Shown piece after piece: positions 7,915 through 20,160 of a stretch of 42,442 bases of DNA (position 1 is its first letter; every line of letters starts with the position of its first letter). The stretch lies in assembly GCA_017527675.1 (NCBI GenBank), contig JAFXPU010000020.1, positions 1 through 42,442 on the forward strand. The letters are read 5' to 3'. The notes under the pieces were generated by a model. That model did no database searches, was not told where the DNA came from, and saw nothing but the letters and a program-made list of their open reading frames with translations. The position numbers and the translations under genes are program-made. Source of the stretch: Bacilli bacterium (GTDB lineage Bacteria > Bacillota_I > Bacilli_A > RF39 > UBA660).

Positions 7915-8791
7915 CTAATATTTTTGTTGGATTATCATTATAAAATTCTTGATATTCATCTAAACTATCATGAGTCTTATAAATATATCCTGATACTTCC
8001 TTACCAGCAACCATAAATGTAAAATAGTCACCTTCAGTTTTACCAGCAAGTTCTATACCCAATGGAGTATTAATATCAACATTTTCAATTCCAGCTAAAT
8101 CTGGAGTTTCATCATTTGTTGATATCATTCTAAATACAAATGGTATTTTATCTAATTTAACTTCAACAATTGATCCTTCTTTAACAAGATTAATACCTTT
8201 TTTCTTATTAAAATCATTAATACTTTTATAAACACGATTAACTACTACTTCATTTGGTTTTTCAACATCAATATTATATTTAACAACGTCACCTGCTTTT
8301 TTAGACAATAAATTAATAGCAAGTGGAGCATTAGTATCAATTACGTCTAAACCTTTTTGAACTTTAATACCATCATTTGGTTCTACTATATAATAAAATT
8401 TATTATGCCCATTATGTGTAGCATCAACTACTGAACCAATACCAACTTCAATATCTTTTTCAAATCTATTAGCATATTCATTAACATTTTCATATATTTC
8501 ATTTACTGTAATTGCTGCAGAGCCTATTTCTATAGTTTGATCTTTTAAGCAGTCTTTAAAGTATTTATTGTATATATCATATGTAATAAATCCAGCAATA
8601 CCAGCAGGTACATCTGTCTTAGTCTCTCCTTCTTTACATACATATAAAACTTGACCTTTTAAACTATTTTCAGGGCTTGCAAGTTCAATAAAGATATCAA
8701 TAACGCATCCTGGTTCTACTCTTTTTGTTTCATAAGAAGAATCGTATACTTTCATTCCTTCTTCTAATTCTAATAAATCACTTCTATCCAT
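7910..8791 (-). CDS. Protein of three GreA/GreB C-terminal-like domains, lacking the coiled coil
   Basis: This 293-residue soluble protein appears to consist of three tandem modules resembling the FKBP-like C-terminal domain of GreA/GreB. The second (about 115-195) and third (about 200-282) carry the signature 'xAPLAINLLSKKAGD' and 'TPLGIELAGKTEGD', followed by a short strand ending in V/IYK. The first (about 25-105) is more divergent. GreA proper is about 158 residues, with an N-terminal coiled coil carrying the acidic tip that enters the RNA polymerase secondary channel. That part is absent here, so transcript cleavage is unlikely; binding polymerase or another partner is possible. An AGGTG site supports the start, and promoter and terminator bracket it as a single-gene unit. 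Confidence 0.65.
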   Translation of the reverse strand: MDRSDLLELEEGMKVYDSSYETKRVEPGCVIDIFIELASPENSLKGQVLYVCKEGETKTDVPAGIAGFITYDIYNKYFKDCLKDQTIEIGSAAITVNEIYENVNEYANRFEKDIEVGIGSVVDATHNGHNKFYYIVEPNDGIKVQKGLDVIDTNAPLAINLLSKKAGDVVKYNIDVEKPNEVVVNRVYKSINDFNKKKGINLVKEGSIVEVKLDKIPFVFRMISTNDETPDLAGIENVDINTPLGIELAGKTEGDYFTFMVAGKEVSGYIYKTHDSLDEYQEFYNDNPTKILG

Positions 8792-8813
8792 AATACACCT
8801 ACTTCTTGCTTAT

Positions 8814-8822
8814 ATAATACCA
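8814..8822 (-). promoter_or_regulatory. Extended -10 promoter of the GreA-C-like gene
   Basis: TGGTATTAT lies 23 bases upstream of the ATG at 8791, leaving a leader with AGGTG as the ribosome site. Confidence 0.5.
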
Positions 8823-8844
8823 CAAAAAAGCACAAAAATACAAC

Positions 8845-8866
8845 AAAAAAGTAGCATTTTGCTACT
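8845..8866 (-). terminator. Terminator of the sugar transferase gene
   Basis: A 7-bp stem AGTAGCA/TGCTACT with a 3-base loop is followed on the minus strand by T's. It overlaps the TAG stop at 8862. Confidence 0.75.
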
Positions 8867-9509
8867 TCTTTTTCTTATTCTTTTCTTGTTCTTTAAAATA
8901 ATTATCACGGATATCATCTATTTCTTTTTTCATACCCATCTTAGTCATCTCTGCACCATCACGAGAGAATACTGTAGCAATAGTTAAGAAAATAATTTTA
9001 ATATCCATCCATAATGATAATTTTCTTACATACTCTAAATCCAAATTAATTTTATTTAAAATTGATATATTATTACGACCTTTTGTTTGAGCATATCCTG
9101 TAATACCTGGTAAAACATCACTTCTATGTTTTTGTTCCTCAGTCATATATTCATGATATTCAACCATCCAAGGACGTGGTCCAATAAAAGCCATATCACC
9201 TTTTATAATATTTACAAGTTGAGGTAATTCATCAATAGACCATTTTCTGATGAAATGTCCAACTTTAGTTATTTGATTTTCTTCTTTAAAATTTAAAGGG
9301 TTGTTAGAAGCTGACATTGATCTAAATTTATATAAGTTGAATATTTTACCATTTTTACCAACTCTTTTTTGTTTAAAAATAACAGGTCCTTTACTATCTA
9401 ATTTAATAGCTATAGAAACTATTAAGAAAACAGGAGACAATATTATTAAGAATAATAAAGCGGCAATAAAATCAATAATTCTTTTTATTACTATATAAAT
9501 ATATCTCAT
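8862..9509 (-). CDS. Polyprenyl-phosphate sugar-1-phosphate transferase (bacterial sugar transferase family)
   Basis: This 215-residue protein starts surface-glycan assembly by moving a sugar-1-phosphate from a nucleotide sugar to undecaprenyl phosphate at the inner face of the membrane. It has one N-terminal re-entrant membrane segment (about 12-35). The catalytic core follows: KRVGKNGKIFNLYKFRSM, then WSIDELPQLVNIIKGDM, GPRPW and LPGITGYAQ. The length matches the minimal monotopic PglC/WcaJ-core type without the extra membrane helices. The sugar cannot be told from sequence. No other glycosyltransferases are adjacent, but an O-acetylation pair lies at 29.8-32.3 kb. It has a textbook promoter and a GGAGAGG site. 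Confidence 0.92.
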   Translation of the reverse strand: MRYIYIVIKRIIDFIAALLFLIILSPVFLIVSIAIKLDSKGPVIFKQKRVGKNGKIFNLYKFRSMSASNNPLNFKEENQITKVGHFIRKWSIDELPQLVNIIKGDMAFIGPRPWMVEYHEYMTEEQKHRSDVLPGITGYAQTKGRNNISILNKINLDLEYVRKLSLWMDIKIIFLTIATVFSRDGAEMTKMGMKKEIDDIRDNYFKEQEKNKKKK

Positions 9510-9536
9510 ATACCTCTCCTTAAATAATTAGTTAGT

Positions 9537-9565
9537 ATAATACCTTAAATTGGTAAATATGTCAA
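9537..9565 (-). promoter_or_regulatory. Consensus sigma-A promoter of the sugar transferase gene
   Basis: TTGACA (9565-9560), a 17-base spacer, and TATTAT (9542-9537) lie 28 bases before the ATG at 9509. Confidence 0.85.
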
Positions 9566-9582
9566 TATTTCCTAACTACATC

Positions 9583-9591
9583 ATTATAACA
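9583..9591 (-). promoter_or_regulatory. Second, upstream extended -10 (tandem promoter) for the sugar transferase
   Basis: TGTTATAAT lies just after the VanZ-like gene stop. With the TTGACA promoter it would form a tandem pair. No terminator separates the two genes. Confidence 0.4.
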
Positions 9592-9598
9592 TGTTTGT

Positions 9599-10087
9599 TT
9601 AAATATTTGAATGTTTTACTCTTCTTATTTTTAGTTTGTTTACACTATATATAAAGAATAAGGCTACTAGAATTCCGATAGAATCAACTAAAACATCAAT
9701 TATTGAACAAGTTCTACTTGTAAATAATTGATGTATTTCGTCACTTATTGCATATAAGACAGATAATACAAACGTTATTAAATAAATTTTTTTAATTCCA
9801 TATAAAACTAAAACATTATAAATAAGTAAGGCTAAAATAAAGTATTCACTCATATGCATTATTTTGCGAGCTGGATAATTTAAATTATTAGCTATCTTTT
9901 GAACTTTTGCGTCACTTATTGGTTCTTTTATTAGCTTTATTTTATATAAACCATCACTTATATTAGTAACAATATTTTTTAAAATACCAATACTTCTACC
10001 AGATGATTTTTCACCATTTGATTGAGAAAAAGTAAAGATAACAAGCATCCATAATACAAGAATAATTATTCTAAATATCTTAATCAT
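9599..10087 (-). CDS. VanZ-like family membrane protein
   Basis: This 162-residue protein has about four membrane segments and the VanZ-like signature: FTFSQSNGEKS near the N-terminus, the paired HMSEYF, then SDEIHQLF...R followed by DVLVDSIG. VanZ of enterococcal van clusters gives low-level teicoplanin resistance, but most chromosomal homologs have no known role, and resistance should not be assumed. The start overlaps the last eight bases of the PFOR gene, so the two are translationally coupled. Confidence 0.85.
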   Translation of the reverse strand: MIKIFRIIILVLWMLVIFTFSQSNGEKSSGRSIGILKNIVTNISDGLYKIKLIKEPISDAKVQKIANNLNYPARKIMHMSEYFILALLIYNVLVLYGIKKIYLITFVLSVLYAISDEIHQLFTSRTCSIIDVLVDSIGILVALFFIYSVNKLKIRRVKHSNI

Positions 10088-13000
10088 TTTTACTATCCAA
10101 ATCTAGATAAAATTGATAATTGCTCTTAATATTATCCTTTAATTCTTCTCTTAACTTAGCAGCATTTTCTTTATTTACTGCATCTAACATGGCAAAACGA
10201 GTTTGATTTAGGAAGAATTCATCTAATAAATCATAATTAGCATTTTTACTATCTAAATTAAATCCATCAATTGGACTATATCTAAATATTGGAAAATATC
10301 CAGAATCAGTTGCTAGTTTTTCTTGATTAATACTATTTTCCATACCATTTTTAATACCATGAGAAATACAAGGTGCATAACAAATAACAATTGATGGTCC
10401 ATTATAATCATTAGCTTCTTTTAAAGCTTTTACTAGTTGATTTGGGTTAGCACCAAGTGATACTTGAGCAACATAGGCATTTTTATATGCCATAGCTATT
10501 CTAGCTAGGTCTTTGCGGTTAGTTTTTTTACCAGTTGCAGCAAAAGATGCTACGGCTGATTTAGGAGTTGATTTGGATGCTTGACCACCTGTATTAGAAT
10601 ATATTTGAGTATCAAGCACTAATATATTGATATTATCATTACTAGATAATACTTGATCAATACCGGAAAAACCAATATCATAAGCCCAGCCATCGCCACC
10701 AACACACCAAATATTTCGTGATACTATATAATCTTTGATATTCTTTAATTCTTCAGGAATATTGTCAGTTAAAGAATCATAAACCATTTTAGTTGTTTTG
10801 TAATCGTTTTGATTATTAATCCATTTTTGGAATAACATGCCATTTTCATTATCTAGATTATGTTCCATAATACTTTGAATACGACGTTTCATTGTTTTAT
10901 TAGCAATTACCATACCATAACCATATTCAGCATTATCTTCAAATAAAGATGATGCCCATGGAATCATATATGGTGTTGATGGCATTGAACCAGAATAGAT
11001 TGATGAACAACCTGTTGCATTAGCAATAACTAAATCATCACCAAATAATTGAGTTAATAATTTAAGATATGGTGTTTCACCACAACCAGCACAAGCACCA
11101 GAAAAAGCAAATTTTGGTGTTTTATATTGTGTATTTTTTGGTATTAATGGTAAATCTATATTTTTTTCTTTAATATGTTCAACTAAAAAGTCAAAAATTT
11201 CTTGTTCTTGTATATCAATATTTGCCATTGTTAATGCCTTATTGCCCTTTAAACCTGGACATTTAGAAACACATATACCACATCCTGTACAATCTTTAGA
11301 AGATATGGCAATTGTATAATACATATTTTCCATACCAACTGCCTTTTTAGTTCTTCTTTTAACTATTTCAGGTAAATTATTATATTCATCTTCATCAATT
11401 AAAAATGATCTAATAACTCCATGTGGACACATTAAAGAACAATTATTACAACCTATACAATTTTCAAAATTAAATGATGGTGTAATATTAGAAACCATTC
11501 TCTTTTCTTTCTTACTCGTTCCTGCTTCATAAATACCATTAGCAAGATTTAAAACATCTCTAACAGATAAATCATTACCATGACGATTAGAAATACTTTC
11601 AAATATAGTTTCCTCTTTTTTATCATCTACTTCTTCTTTTTTCTCTAAAGTAATTTCTTTTATATAATCTTTAGCTTCTTCAACTAATTTAATATTAGTA
11701 TTAACTATACTTTCTCCCTTTTTAGAAAACTTATTAGTAATACTTTTCTTCATTTCCATTAAAGCCATATCATATGGAATAATATTATACAAATTAAATA
11801 TAGCTGATTCCATAATAGTACTAATTTTATTTTTAAAATTATATTTACTAGCTAACTCATTAGCATCTATTATATAAGCCTTAACATTTTTATTAACTAA
11901 CATATTAATAAATTTAGGTTTCATTAAGTTAATAACATCTTGGCCCTTATTAGTGTTAATTAAAACAGTTGCATTCTCTTCAATATCTGATACAATATCA
12001 TATTTTTCTAAATAATTATCTTTAGTTATTACTAAGAAATTAGGTTTAGAAATATAATATGCTGAATTAATAACAGAATCAGAAAATCTTAAATGAGAAA
12101 TGGTAACTCCACCAGATTTTTTTGAATCATATTGAAAATATCCTTGAACATATTTATCTGTATTTTCACCAACTATTTTTATTAAAGATTTAGATGCTGA
12201 TACTGAACCATCAGAACCATAACCATAGATTAATAATTCTTGATTTTTCTTATCCATTTCTATTTCAATTGGTTCTAAGCTTAAATCAGTTAAATCGTCT
12301 TTAATACTAATAGTAAAATTAGAAACTGGATAAGCAAGCATATTATAAATAGCCATAATATCTTTTAGTGTTGTATCTTTAGAAGATAATCCATATCTTC
12401 CACCTACTACTTCAATATCCATATTAGCAAGTGCTGTTTTAACATCTAAATATAATGGTTCACCAATACTACCTGGTTCTTTAGTTCGATCAAGTACAGC
12501 TATTGAACGAACATTTTCTGGTAATACTTCTTTTAAATATTTAGTTGAAAATGGTCTAAATAAATGTACTTCAATTAAACCATAATCTTCATTTGTATCT
12601 ACAACTTCCTTAATAGTTTGACATACTGAACCCATAGCAACTATTACCTTAGTTGCCGATTCTTTTCCATAATAATTAAATGGTTTATAATTAGTCCCAG
12701 CAATATCATTTATTTTATTCATATAATCAGCAACTATATCAGGAACTATATCATAAAATTTATTTTTAGCCTCAGCTAATTGAAAATAGATATCTTCATT
12801 AAAAGCAAGCCCACGACTATTAGGATTTAAAGGATTAATAGCACGTGATCTAAATCTATTTAAAGCATCTTGATCAAGCATATTTTTATAATCACTATCA
12901 TCTAAAATATTTATTTTAGCTATTTCATGACTTGTTCTAAATCCATCCATAAAATGCATAAATGGTAAAGATGATTTAATAGCAGCTAAATGAGCAACAG

Positions 13001-13451
13001 CAGCTAAATAAGAGGCATCTTGAACAGAAGATGAGGCAAGCATATTAAACCCCGTAGAACGACATGCATAAATATCTTGATGATCACCAAAAATGGATAA
13101 ACCATGCGTTGATAATGAACGGGCAGCCACATGCATAACTCCCGGTAACATTTCTCCAGCAATCTTATACATATTTGGTATCATTAAAAGTAATCCTTGA
13201 GAAGATGTAAAAGTCGTAGTTAATAAACCACTAGCAAGTGAGCCATGAATTAAACCAGCGGCACCTGCTTCTGATTGCATCTCAACAACATTTACTTGAT
13301 CATTAAAAATATTTAATTTGCTTTTGCGCATATTATCCATATTTTCAGCCATCGGACTAGATGGTGTAATTGGATAAATACCAGCTACTTCGGTAAATAA
13401 GTAGGCAGTACGGGCACAAGCTTCATTTCCATCTATAGTTACTGTTTTCAT
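10080..13451 (-). CDS. nifJ: Pyruvate:ferredoxin (flavodoxin) oxidoreductase
   Basis: This 1123-residue single-chain enzyme oxidises pyruvate and CoA to acetyl-CoA and CO2, reducing ferredoxin. In order it shows the pyruvate-binding domain (GIYPITPSSPMAE near residue 25) and the middle domains. Two 4Fe-4S motifs follow (CIGCNNCSLMCP near 662, CTGCGICVSKCP near 720), then the proximal cluster and TPP domain (CAGCGE near 788, GDGWAYDIGF near 920). The homodimeric enzyme is usually 1170-1200 residues, so this one is slightly short, but all cofactor motifs are intact. It has its own TGATATAAT promoter and is flanked by PflA/PflB, giving two anaerobic pyruvate-cleaving routes side by side. Confidence 0.97.
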   Translation of the reverse strand: MKTVTIDGNEACARTAYLFTEVAGIYPITPSSPMAENMDNMRKSKLNIFNDQVNVVEMQSEAGAAGLIHGSLASGLLTTTFTSSQGLLLMIPNMYKIAGEMLPGVMHVAARSLSTHGLSIFGDHQDIYACRSTGFNMLASSSVQDASYLAAVAHLAAIKSSLPFMHFMDGFRTSHEIAKINILDDSDYKNMLDQDALNRFRSRAINPLNPNSRGLAFNEDIYFQLAEAKNKFYDIVPDIVADYMNKINDIAGTNYKPFNYYGKESATKVIVAMGSVCQTIKEVVDTNEDYGLIEVHLFRPFSTKYLKEVLPENVRSIAVLDRTKEPGSIGEPLYLDVKTALANMDIEVVGGRYGLSSKDTTLKDIMAIYNMLAYPVSNFTISIKDDLTDLSLEPIEIEMDKKNQELLIYGYGSDGSVSASKSLIKIVGENTDKYVQGYFQYDSKKSGGVTISHLRFSDSVINSAYYISKPNFLVITKDNYLEKYDIVSDIEENATVLINTNKGQDVINLMKPKFINMLVNKNVKAYIIDANELASKYNFKNKISTIMESAIFNLYNIIPYDMALMEMKKSITNKFSKKGESIVNTNIKLVEEAKDYIKEITLEKKEEVDDKKEETIFESISNRHGNDLSVRDVLNLANGIYEAGTSKKEKRMVSNITPSFNFENCIGCNNCSLMCPHGVIRSFLIDEDEYNNLPEIVKRRTKKAVGMENMYYTIAISSKDCTGCGICVSKCPGLKGNKALTMANIDIQEQEIFDFLVEHIKEKNIDLPLIPKNTQYKTPKFAFSGACAGCGETPYLKLLTQLFGDDLVIANATGCSSIYSGSMPSTPYMIPWASSLFEDNAEYGYGMVIANKTMKRRIQSIMEHNLDNENGMLFQKWINNQNDYKTTKMVYDSLTDNIPEELKNIKDYIVSRNIWCVGGDGWAYDIGFSGIDQVLSSNDNINILVLDTQIYSNTGGQASKSTPKSAVASFAATGKKTNRKDLARIAMAYKNAYVAQVSLGANPNQLVKALKEANDYNGPSIVICYAPCISHGIKNGMENSINQEKLATDSGYFPIFRYSPIDGFNLDSKNANYDLLDEFFLNQTRFAMLDAVNKENAAKLREELKDNIKSNYQFYLDLDSKND

Positions 13452-13468
13452 TATTAATCACCATTTTA

Positions 13469-13477
13469 ATTATATCA
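13469..13477 (-). promoter_or_regulatory. Extended -10 promoter of the PFOR gene
   Basis: TGATATAAT lies 18 bases upstream of the ATG at 13451. A TGGTCA-like -35 lies upstream. The ribosome site GGTGAT follows closely. Confidence 0.65.
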
Positions 13478-13489
13478 AATTTTGACCAT

Positions 13490-13518
13490 AAAAAAAAGAT
13501 TTTAACTATTTAAAATCT
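13490..13518 (-). terminator. Terminator of the pflB-pflA operon
   Basis: A 9-bp stem AGATTTTAA/TTAAAATCT with a 4-base loop is followed on the minus strand by an unbroken T run. It overlaps the pflA stop and separates it from PFOR. Confidence 0.8.
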
Positions 13519-14209
13519 CTTTTAATTCTTCTAATTTCTCATTAGATAAAGGTTCAACCCCTTTTAAAGGATAAGGTATACCTAATTTATCATATTTTGG
13601 TACTCCTAAAGTATGATATGGTAATAACTCTACTTTTTTAACATTATTAAATTCTTTAATATATTCTTTTAGTTTTAAAATATATTCTTTAGTATCATTA
13701 ATACCAGGTATAATAACTTGTCTTAACCAAATATCCTTATTATGTTTATTAACTTCTTCTTTAAAGAAGTTAAATTCATCTTGAGTTTTACCTGTTATTT
13801 TTTGATAGTTATCTGGCTCAATGGCCTTAATATCTAAAATGAATAAATCAGTCCATTTAAATATTTCTTCTAAATATTCTTTATCATAACCAGTACCTGA
13901 TGTATCAACACATGTATTAATACCTGCTTTTTTACATAGTTTTAAGGTATCAGCTAAGTATTCACTTTGATATAGTGGTTCACCACCAGAGAATGTTACA
14001 CCACCACCACTATCTTCAAAATAAGGTCTGAATTTACGAATTCGATCAACTAAATCTTTAGTTGATATTTCTAAATTCTTATTAGGTATCCAAGTATCTG
14101 GATTATGACAAAAGATGCATCTTAATGGGCAACCTTGCATAAAGACAACAACACGAATACCTGGACCATCAACAAGTCCCATTGTTTCAATTGAATGAAT
14201 ATAACCCAT
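13502..14209 (-). CDS. pflA: Pyruvate formate-lyase activating enzyme (radical SAM)
   Basis: This 235-residue protein makes the glycyl radical on PflB using S-adenosylmethionine and a 4Fe-4S cluster. The cluster motif is CPLRCIFC (CX3CX2C) near residue 30, followed by the GGVTFSGGEPL SAM-binding motif. The length is normal for the family. Its ATG shares one base with the pflB stop (TAATG), so the two are translationally coupled and co-regulated. Confidence 0.96.
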   Translation of the reverse strand: MGYIHSIETMGLVDGPGIRVVVFMQGCPLRCIFCHNPDTWIPNKNLEISTKDLVDRIRKFRPYFEDSGGGVTFSGGEPLYQSEYLADTLKLCKKAGINTCVDTSGTGYDKEYLEEIFKWTDLFILDIKAIEPDNYQKITGKTQDEFNFFKEEVNKHNKDIWLRQVIIPGINDTKEYILKLKEYIKEFNNVKKVELLPYHTLGVPKYDKLGIPYPLKGVEPLSNEKLEELKEILNS

Positions 14210-16437
14210 TACATAACCTCATGGAATGTACGAGAAATAACTTCATCTTGTTGTTCACGAGTTAAACTATTAAAGTTAACAGCATATCCAGAAACACGAA
14301 TTGTTAAATTAGGATATTTATCAGGATTTTCACGAGCTTCTTCTAGCATTTCACGTGATAAAACATTAACATTAAGATGTTGTGCTCCTTGTTTAAAATA
14401 TCCATCTAAAACATGCATTAAATTATCAGCACGTTCAGAATCATTAGTACCTAATGATGATGGTGAAATGTTAAATGTATTAGATATACCATCTTGGCAA
14501 ACACCTTTATATGGGATTTTAGCAACACTATTTAAAGATGCTAATGCACCATTTTTATCTGCTCCACCAGTTGGATTAGCGCCTGGAGCAAATGGTATAC
14601 CAGCTTTTCTACCATCTGGAGTAGCACCAGTGTTTTTACCATACATTACATTTGATGTAATAGTTAATAAAGATAATGTTGGTTGTGCATTACGATATAA
14701 CTTATGTTTTTTAAGATATTCCATAAACATCTTAACTACAACAATAACAATTTTATCTACATTATCATTATCATTTCCATAACGTGGAAAATCACCTTCT
14801 ATATCAAATGATTCTGATACTCCAGCTTCATTACGGTTAACATGTACTTTAGCATATTTGATTGCTGATAAAGAATCACCAACAATAGAAATACCGGCAG
14901 CACCAAAAGCCATAAATCTTTCAACATTAGTATCATGTAAAGCCATTTGAAGTGATTCATAAGCATATTTATCATGCATATAATGAATAGTTGTTAAAGC
15001 ATCACAATAAATATCAGATACTTTAGCTAAAACTAATGAATAATTTTTAATTACTTCATTAAAGTCTAAATTATCACTTGATAACTTAGGAATACCAGGA
15101 ATAATTTCTTCTCCTGTTATTTCATCACAACCAGCGTTAATAGCATATAGTAAAGCCTTAGCTAGATTACAACGAGCTCCAAAAAATTGCATTTGTTTTC
15201 CTTCACGCATAGCAGATACGCAGCATGATATTGCATAATCAGATCCATAGATAGGACGCATTAAATCATCATTTTCAAATTGCAAAGCATGCGTTTTAAT
15301 TGATTGACTAACAGCATATCTTCTAAAGAAATCTGGTAATTTAGCTGACCATAAAATAGTTAAGTTTGGTTCAGCTGAAGAACCAATATTATCTAAAGCA
15401 TTTAGGTAACGGAATGCAGTTTTAGTAACAAGTGATTTATTATCATCTAACATACCACCAATTGATTCTGTAACCCAAGTTGGATCACCAGCAAATAATT
15501 CATTATATTCCGGTGTACGCAAATGACGAATTAAACGTAATTTAATAATTAATTGATCAATTAATTCTTGAGCATCTTCTTCTTTTAAAGTACCATTAGC
15601 TAAATCTCTTTCAATGTATATATCGAAGAATGTAGTATTACGTCCAAAAGAAGTAGCAGCACCATTAGATTGTTTAGCACCAGCTAAATATGCTAAATAT
15701 GTCCACTGAATTGCTTCTTTGGCATCACGAGCAGGTTTAGATATATCAAAACCATATTTAGAAGCCATACTCTTTAATTCATTTAAAGCTTTTATTTGTT
15801 CTTTTACTTCTTCACGAGCACGTACAGTAGCAAAATTAATGTTGTTTTCTAATCTAGTTAAATCCATTTCCTTAACTTTGATGATTAAATCAACGCCATA
15901 TAAAGCTACACGACGATAATCACCAATTAAACGTCCACGTCCATAAGCATCAGGTAAACCTGTTAATAACTTAGCTGAACGGCATTTTCTAACTTGTGGT
16001 GTATATGCATCAAAAACACCATCATTATGTGTTTTTCTAAACTCTGTAAATTTTTCTTCAATTTCTTTATCTAAACGATAACCATATGCTTCTAAAGCCT
16101 TATTAACCATACGCATACCACCATATGGATTAACAATTCTTTTTAATGGTTCATCCGTTTGCAAACCAACAATAACTTCATTTGATCTATCTATATAGCC
16201 TGGTTCAAAATTATCAATACCAGATATAATTGTAGTTTCAACATCTAATACTCCAGATATAGCTTCCTTCTTAAGTAATTTTTGACATCTAGACCACACT
16301 TTATTAGTCTTTTTTGAACAACCCTTTAAGAAAGATTCATCACCTAGATATTCATGGTAGTTTAATCTAATGAAATCTTCAACATCAATTGTTTTTTGCC
16401 ATCTACCAGCAATGAAATCATTCCATTCTTCTTTCAT
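14209..16437 (-). CDS. pflB: Pyruvate formate-lyase (formate C-acetyltransferase)
   Basis: This 742-residue glycyl-radical enzyme converts pyruvate and CoA to acetyl-CoA and formate. The adjacent catalytic cysteines are in SCCVSAM (about 404-405). The radical glycine is in the C-terminal RVSGYAV motif (about 717). The length is close to the usual 740-760. It has an extended -10 promoter, and its activase lies directly downstream. The radical form is destroyed by oxygen, which fits an anaerobic lifestyle. Confidence 0.97.
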   Translation of the reverse strand: MKEEWNDFIAGRWQKTIDVEDFIRLNYHEYLGDESFLKGCSKKTNKVWSRCQKLLKKEAISGVLDVETTIISGIDNFEPGYIDRSNEVIVGLQTDEPLKRIVNPYGGMRMVNKALEAYGYRLDKEIEEKFTEFRKTHNDGVFDAYTPQVRKCRSAKLLTGLPDAYGRGRLIGDYRRVALYGVDLIIKVKEMDLTRLENNINFATVRAREEVKEQIKALNELKSMASKYGFDISKPARDAKEAIQWTYLAYLAGAKQSNGAATSFGRNTTFFDIYIERDLANGTLKEEDAQELIDQLIIKLRLIRHLRTPEYNELFAGDPTWVTESIGGMLDDNKSLVTKTAFRYLNALDNIGSSAEPNLTILWSAKLPDFFRRYAVSQSIKTHALQFENDDLMRPIYGSDYAISCCVSAMREGKQMQFFGARCNLAKALLYAINAGCDEITGEEIIPGIPKLSSDNLDFNEVIKNYSLVLAKVSDIYCDALTTIHYMHDKYAYESLQMALHDTNVERFMAFGAAGISIVGDSLSAIKYAKVHVNRNEAGVSESFDIEGDFPRYGNDNDNVDKIVIVVVKMFMEYLKKHKLYRNAQPTLSLLTITSNVMYGKNTGATPDGRKAGIPFAPGANPTGGADKNGALASLNSVAKIPYKGVCQDGISNTFNISPSSLGTNDSERADNLMHVLDGYFKQGAQHLNVNVLSREMLEEARENPDKYPNLTIRVSGYAVNFNSLTREQQDEVISRTFHEVM

Positions 16438-16457
16438 ATTATCTAACCTCGTTTTTA

Positions 16458-16466
16458 ATTATAACA
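16458..16466 (-). promoter_or_regulatory. Extended -10 promoter of pflB-pflA
   Basis: TGTTATAAT lies 20 bases upstream of the pflB ATG, with a GAGGT ribosome site between. The adjoining AATAATTTAT/ATAAATTATT inverted repeat (16471-16492) is all A/T and could be a weak ligA terminator. Confidence 0.65.
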
Positions 16467-16489
16467 TATAATAATTTATAAATAAATTA

Positions 16490-19539
<3,050 letters not shown>

Positions 19540-19547
19540 ATGTCCTC

Positions 19548-20063
19548 CTAGTTTAATGTTTTAAAGCCATAATCATCTAATAAATTATTAACTTTAAATA
19601 CATCATATATTTTATTAATAAAACAAAATCTAATTATTAAATCATATTTATTATTTTTAGGTAGTGAATAAGAAGCACTCTTTAAAAAATCTTCTATTTC
19701 ATCTTCATTTAGTTCTAAGGCTAAACCAAGTAGAATAACCGTTTCTTTAGATGGATGATATTCTAAATTTCTAAGTTTAGAAAATAGACGTCTATCCATA
19801 TTAACTTTATTATAGATATCAGAGTCCTTTTTATTAGTACGATCAATAAAACGATATAAAAGAGTTTGAAATAAATTATCATCCTTATTATCCTTTATAA
19901 ATTCTTCAACAGATGTATTAGCACACGCATCAAAGCAAACATTTTCTTTAAAAAGACCTGTTTTAGCTTTTCTTGGTTCAAATGTAGCACACGATGCAAA
20001 AGCCATTGGTTCTGGGTATAAATAACTATTTATATATAATTCTAACTCTTTTTTGATATCCAT
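19548..20063 (-). CDS. XRE-like helix-turn-helix protein, first gene of the kinase-ligA operon
   Basis: This 171-residue protein is soluble, with no membrane segment. The C-terminal half holds a helix-rich domain with the pattern SDIYNKVNMDRRLFSKLR ... HPSKETVILLGLALELN, resembling the XRE-like domain found in many Bacillota attached to macro domains or beside vWA proteins. The N-terminal 85 residues contain three cysteines (ASCATF, VCFDACA) and are not recognised. It is divergent from the vWA gene across a 97-base shared control region and is translated from an AAAGGGA site. It could autoregulate that region or act as the partner of the kinase (inference). Confidence 0.65.
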   Translation of the reverse strand: MDIKKELELYINSYLYPEPMAFASCATFEPRKAKTGLFKENVCFDACANTSVEEFIKDNKDDNLFQTLLYRFIDRTNKKDSDIYNKVNMDRRLFSKLRNLEYHPSKETVILLGLALELNEDEIEDFLKSASYSLPKNNKYDLIIRFCFINKIYDVFKVNNLLDDYGFKTLN

Positions 20064-20111
20064 GATTTTGTCCCTTTCTAAGCGTCCTTTTTAACTTTTA
20101 TATCTAGTATT

Positions 20112-20120
20112 ATTATACCA
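20112..20120 (-). promoter_or_regulatory. Extended -10 promoter of the XRE-kinase-ligA operon, overlapping the divergent vWA promoter
   Basis: TGGTATAAT on the minus strand gives a leader of about 42 bases. On the plus strand the same bases contain TATTAT/TTATAC, a plausible -10 for the vWA gene, so the two start regions overlap and would compete. Confidence 0.6.
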
Positions 20121-20127
20121 GAAAGGA

Positions 20128-20147
20128 CGAAGTATTGAAATACTTCG
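20128..20147. repeat. 20-bp perfect inverted repeat upstream of the vWA gene
   Basis: CGAAGTATT and AATACTTCG are separated by two bases. The repeat lies between the shared promoter region and the ribosome site of the vWA gene, and is flanked on both sides by GAAAGG. It could be an operator or a leader hairpin next to the ribosome site. With no T-tract following, it is not a terminator. Confidence 0.8.
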
Positions 20148-20160
20148 AAAGGTGATTTTC

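Noticed and set aside
14195-14782. 195-codon plus-strand ORF opposite pflB
   Set aside because: It lies fully antisense to the conserved C-terminus of PflB and has no ribosome site.
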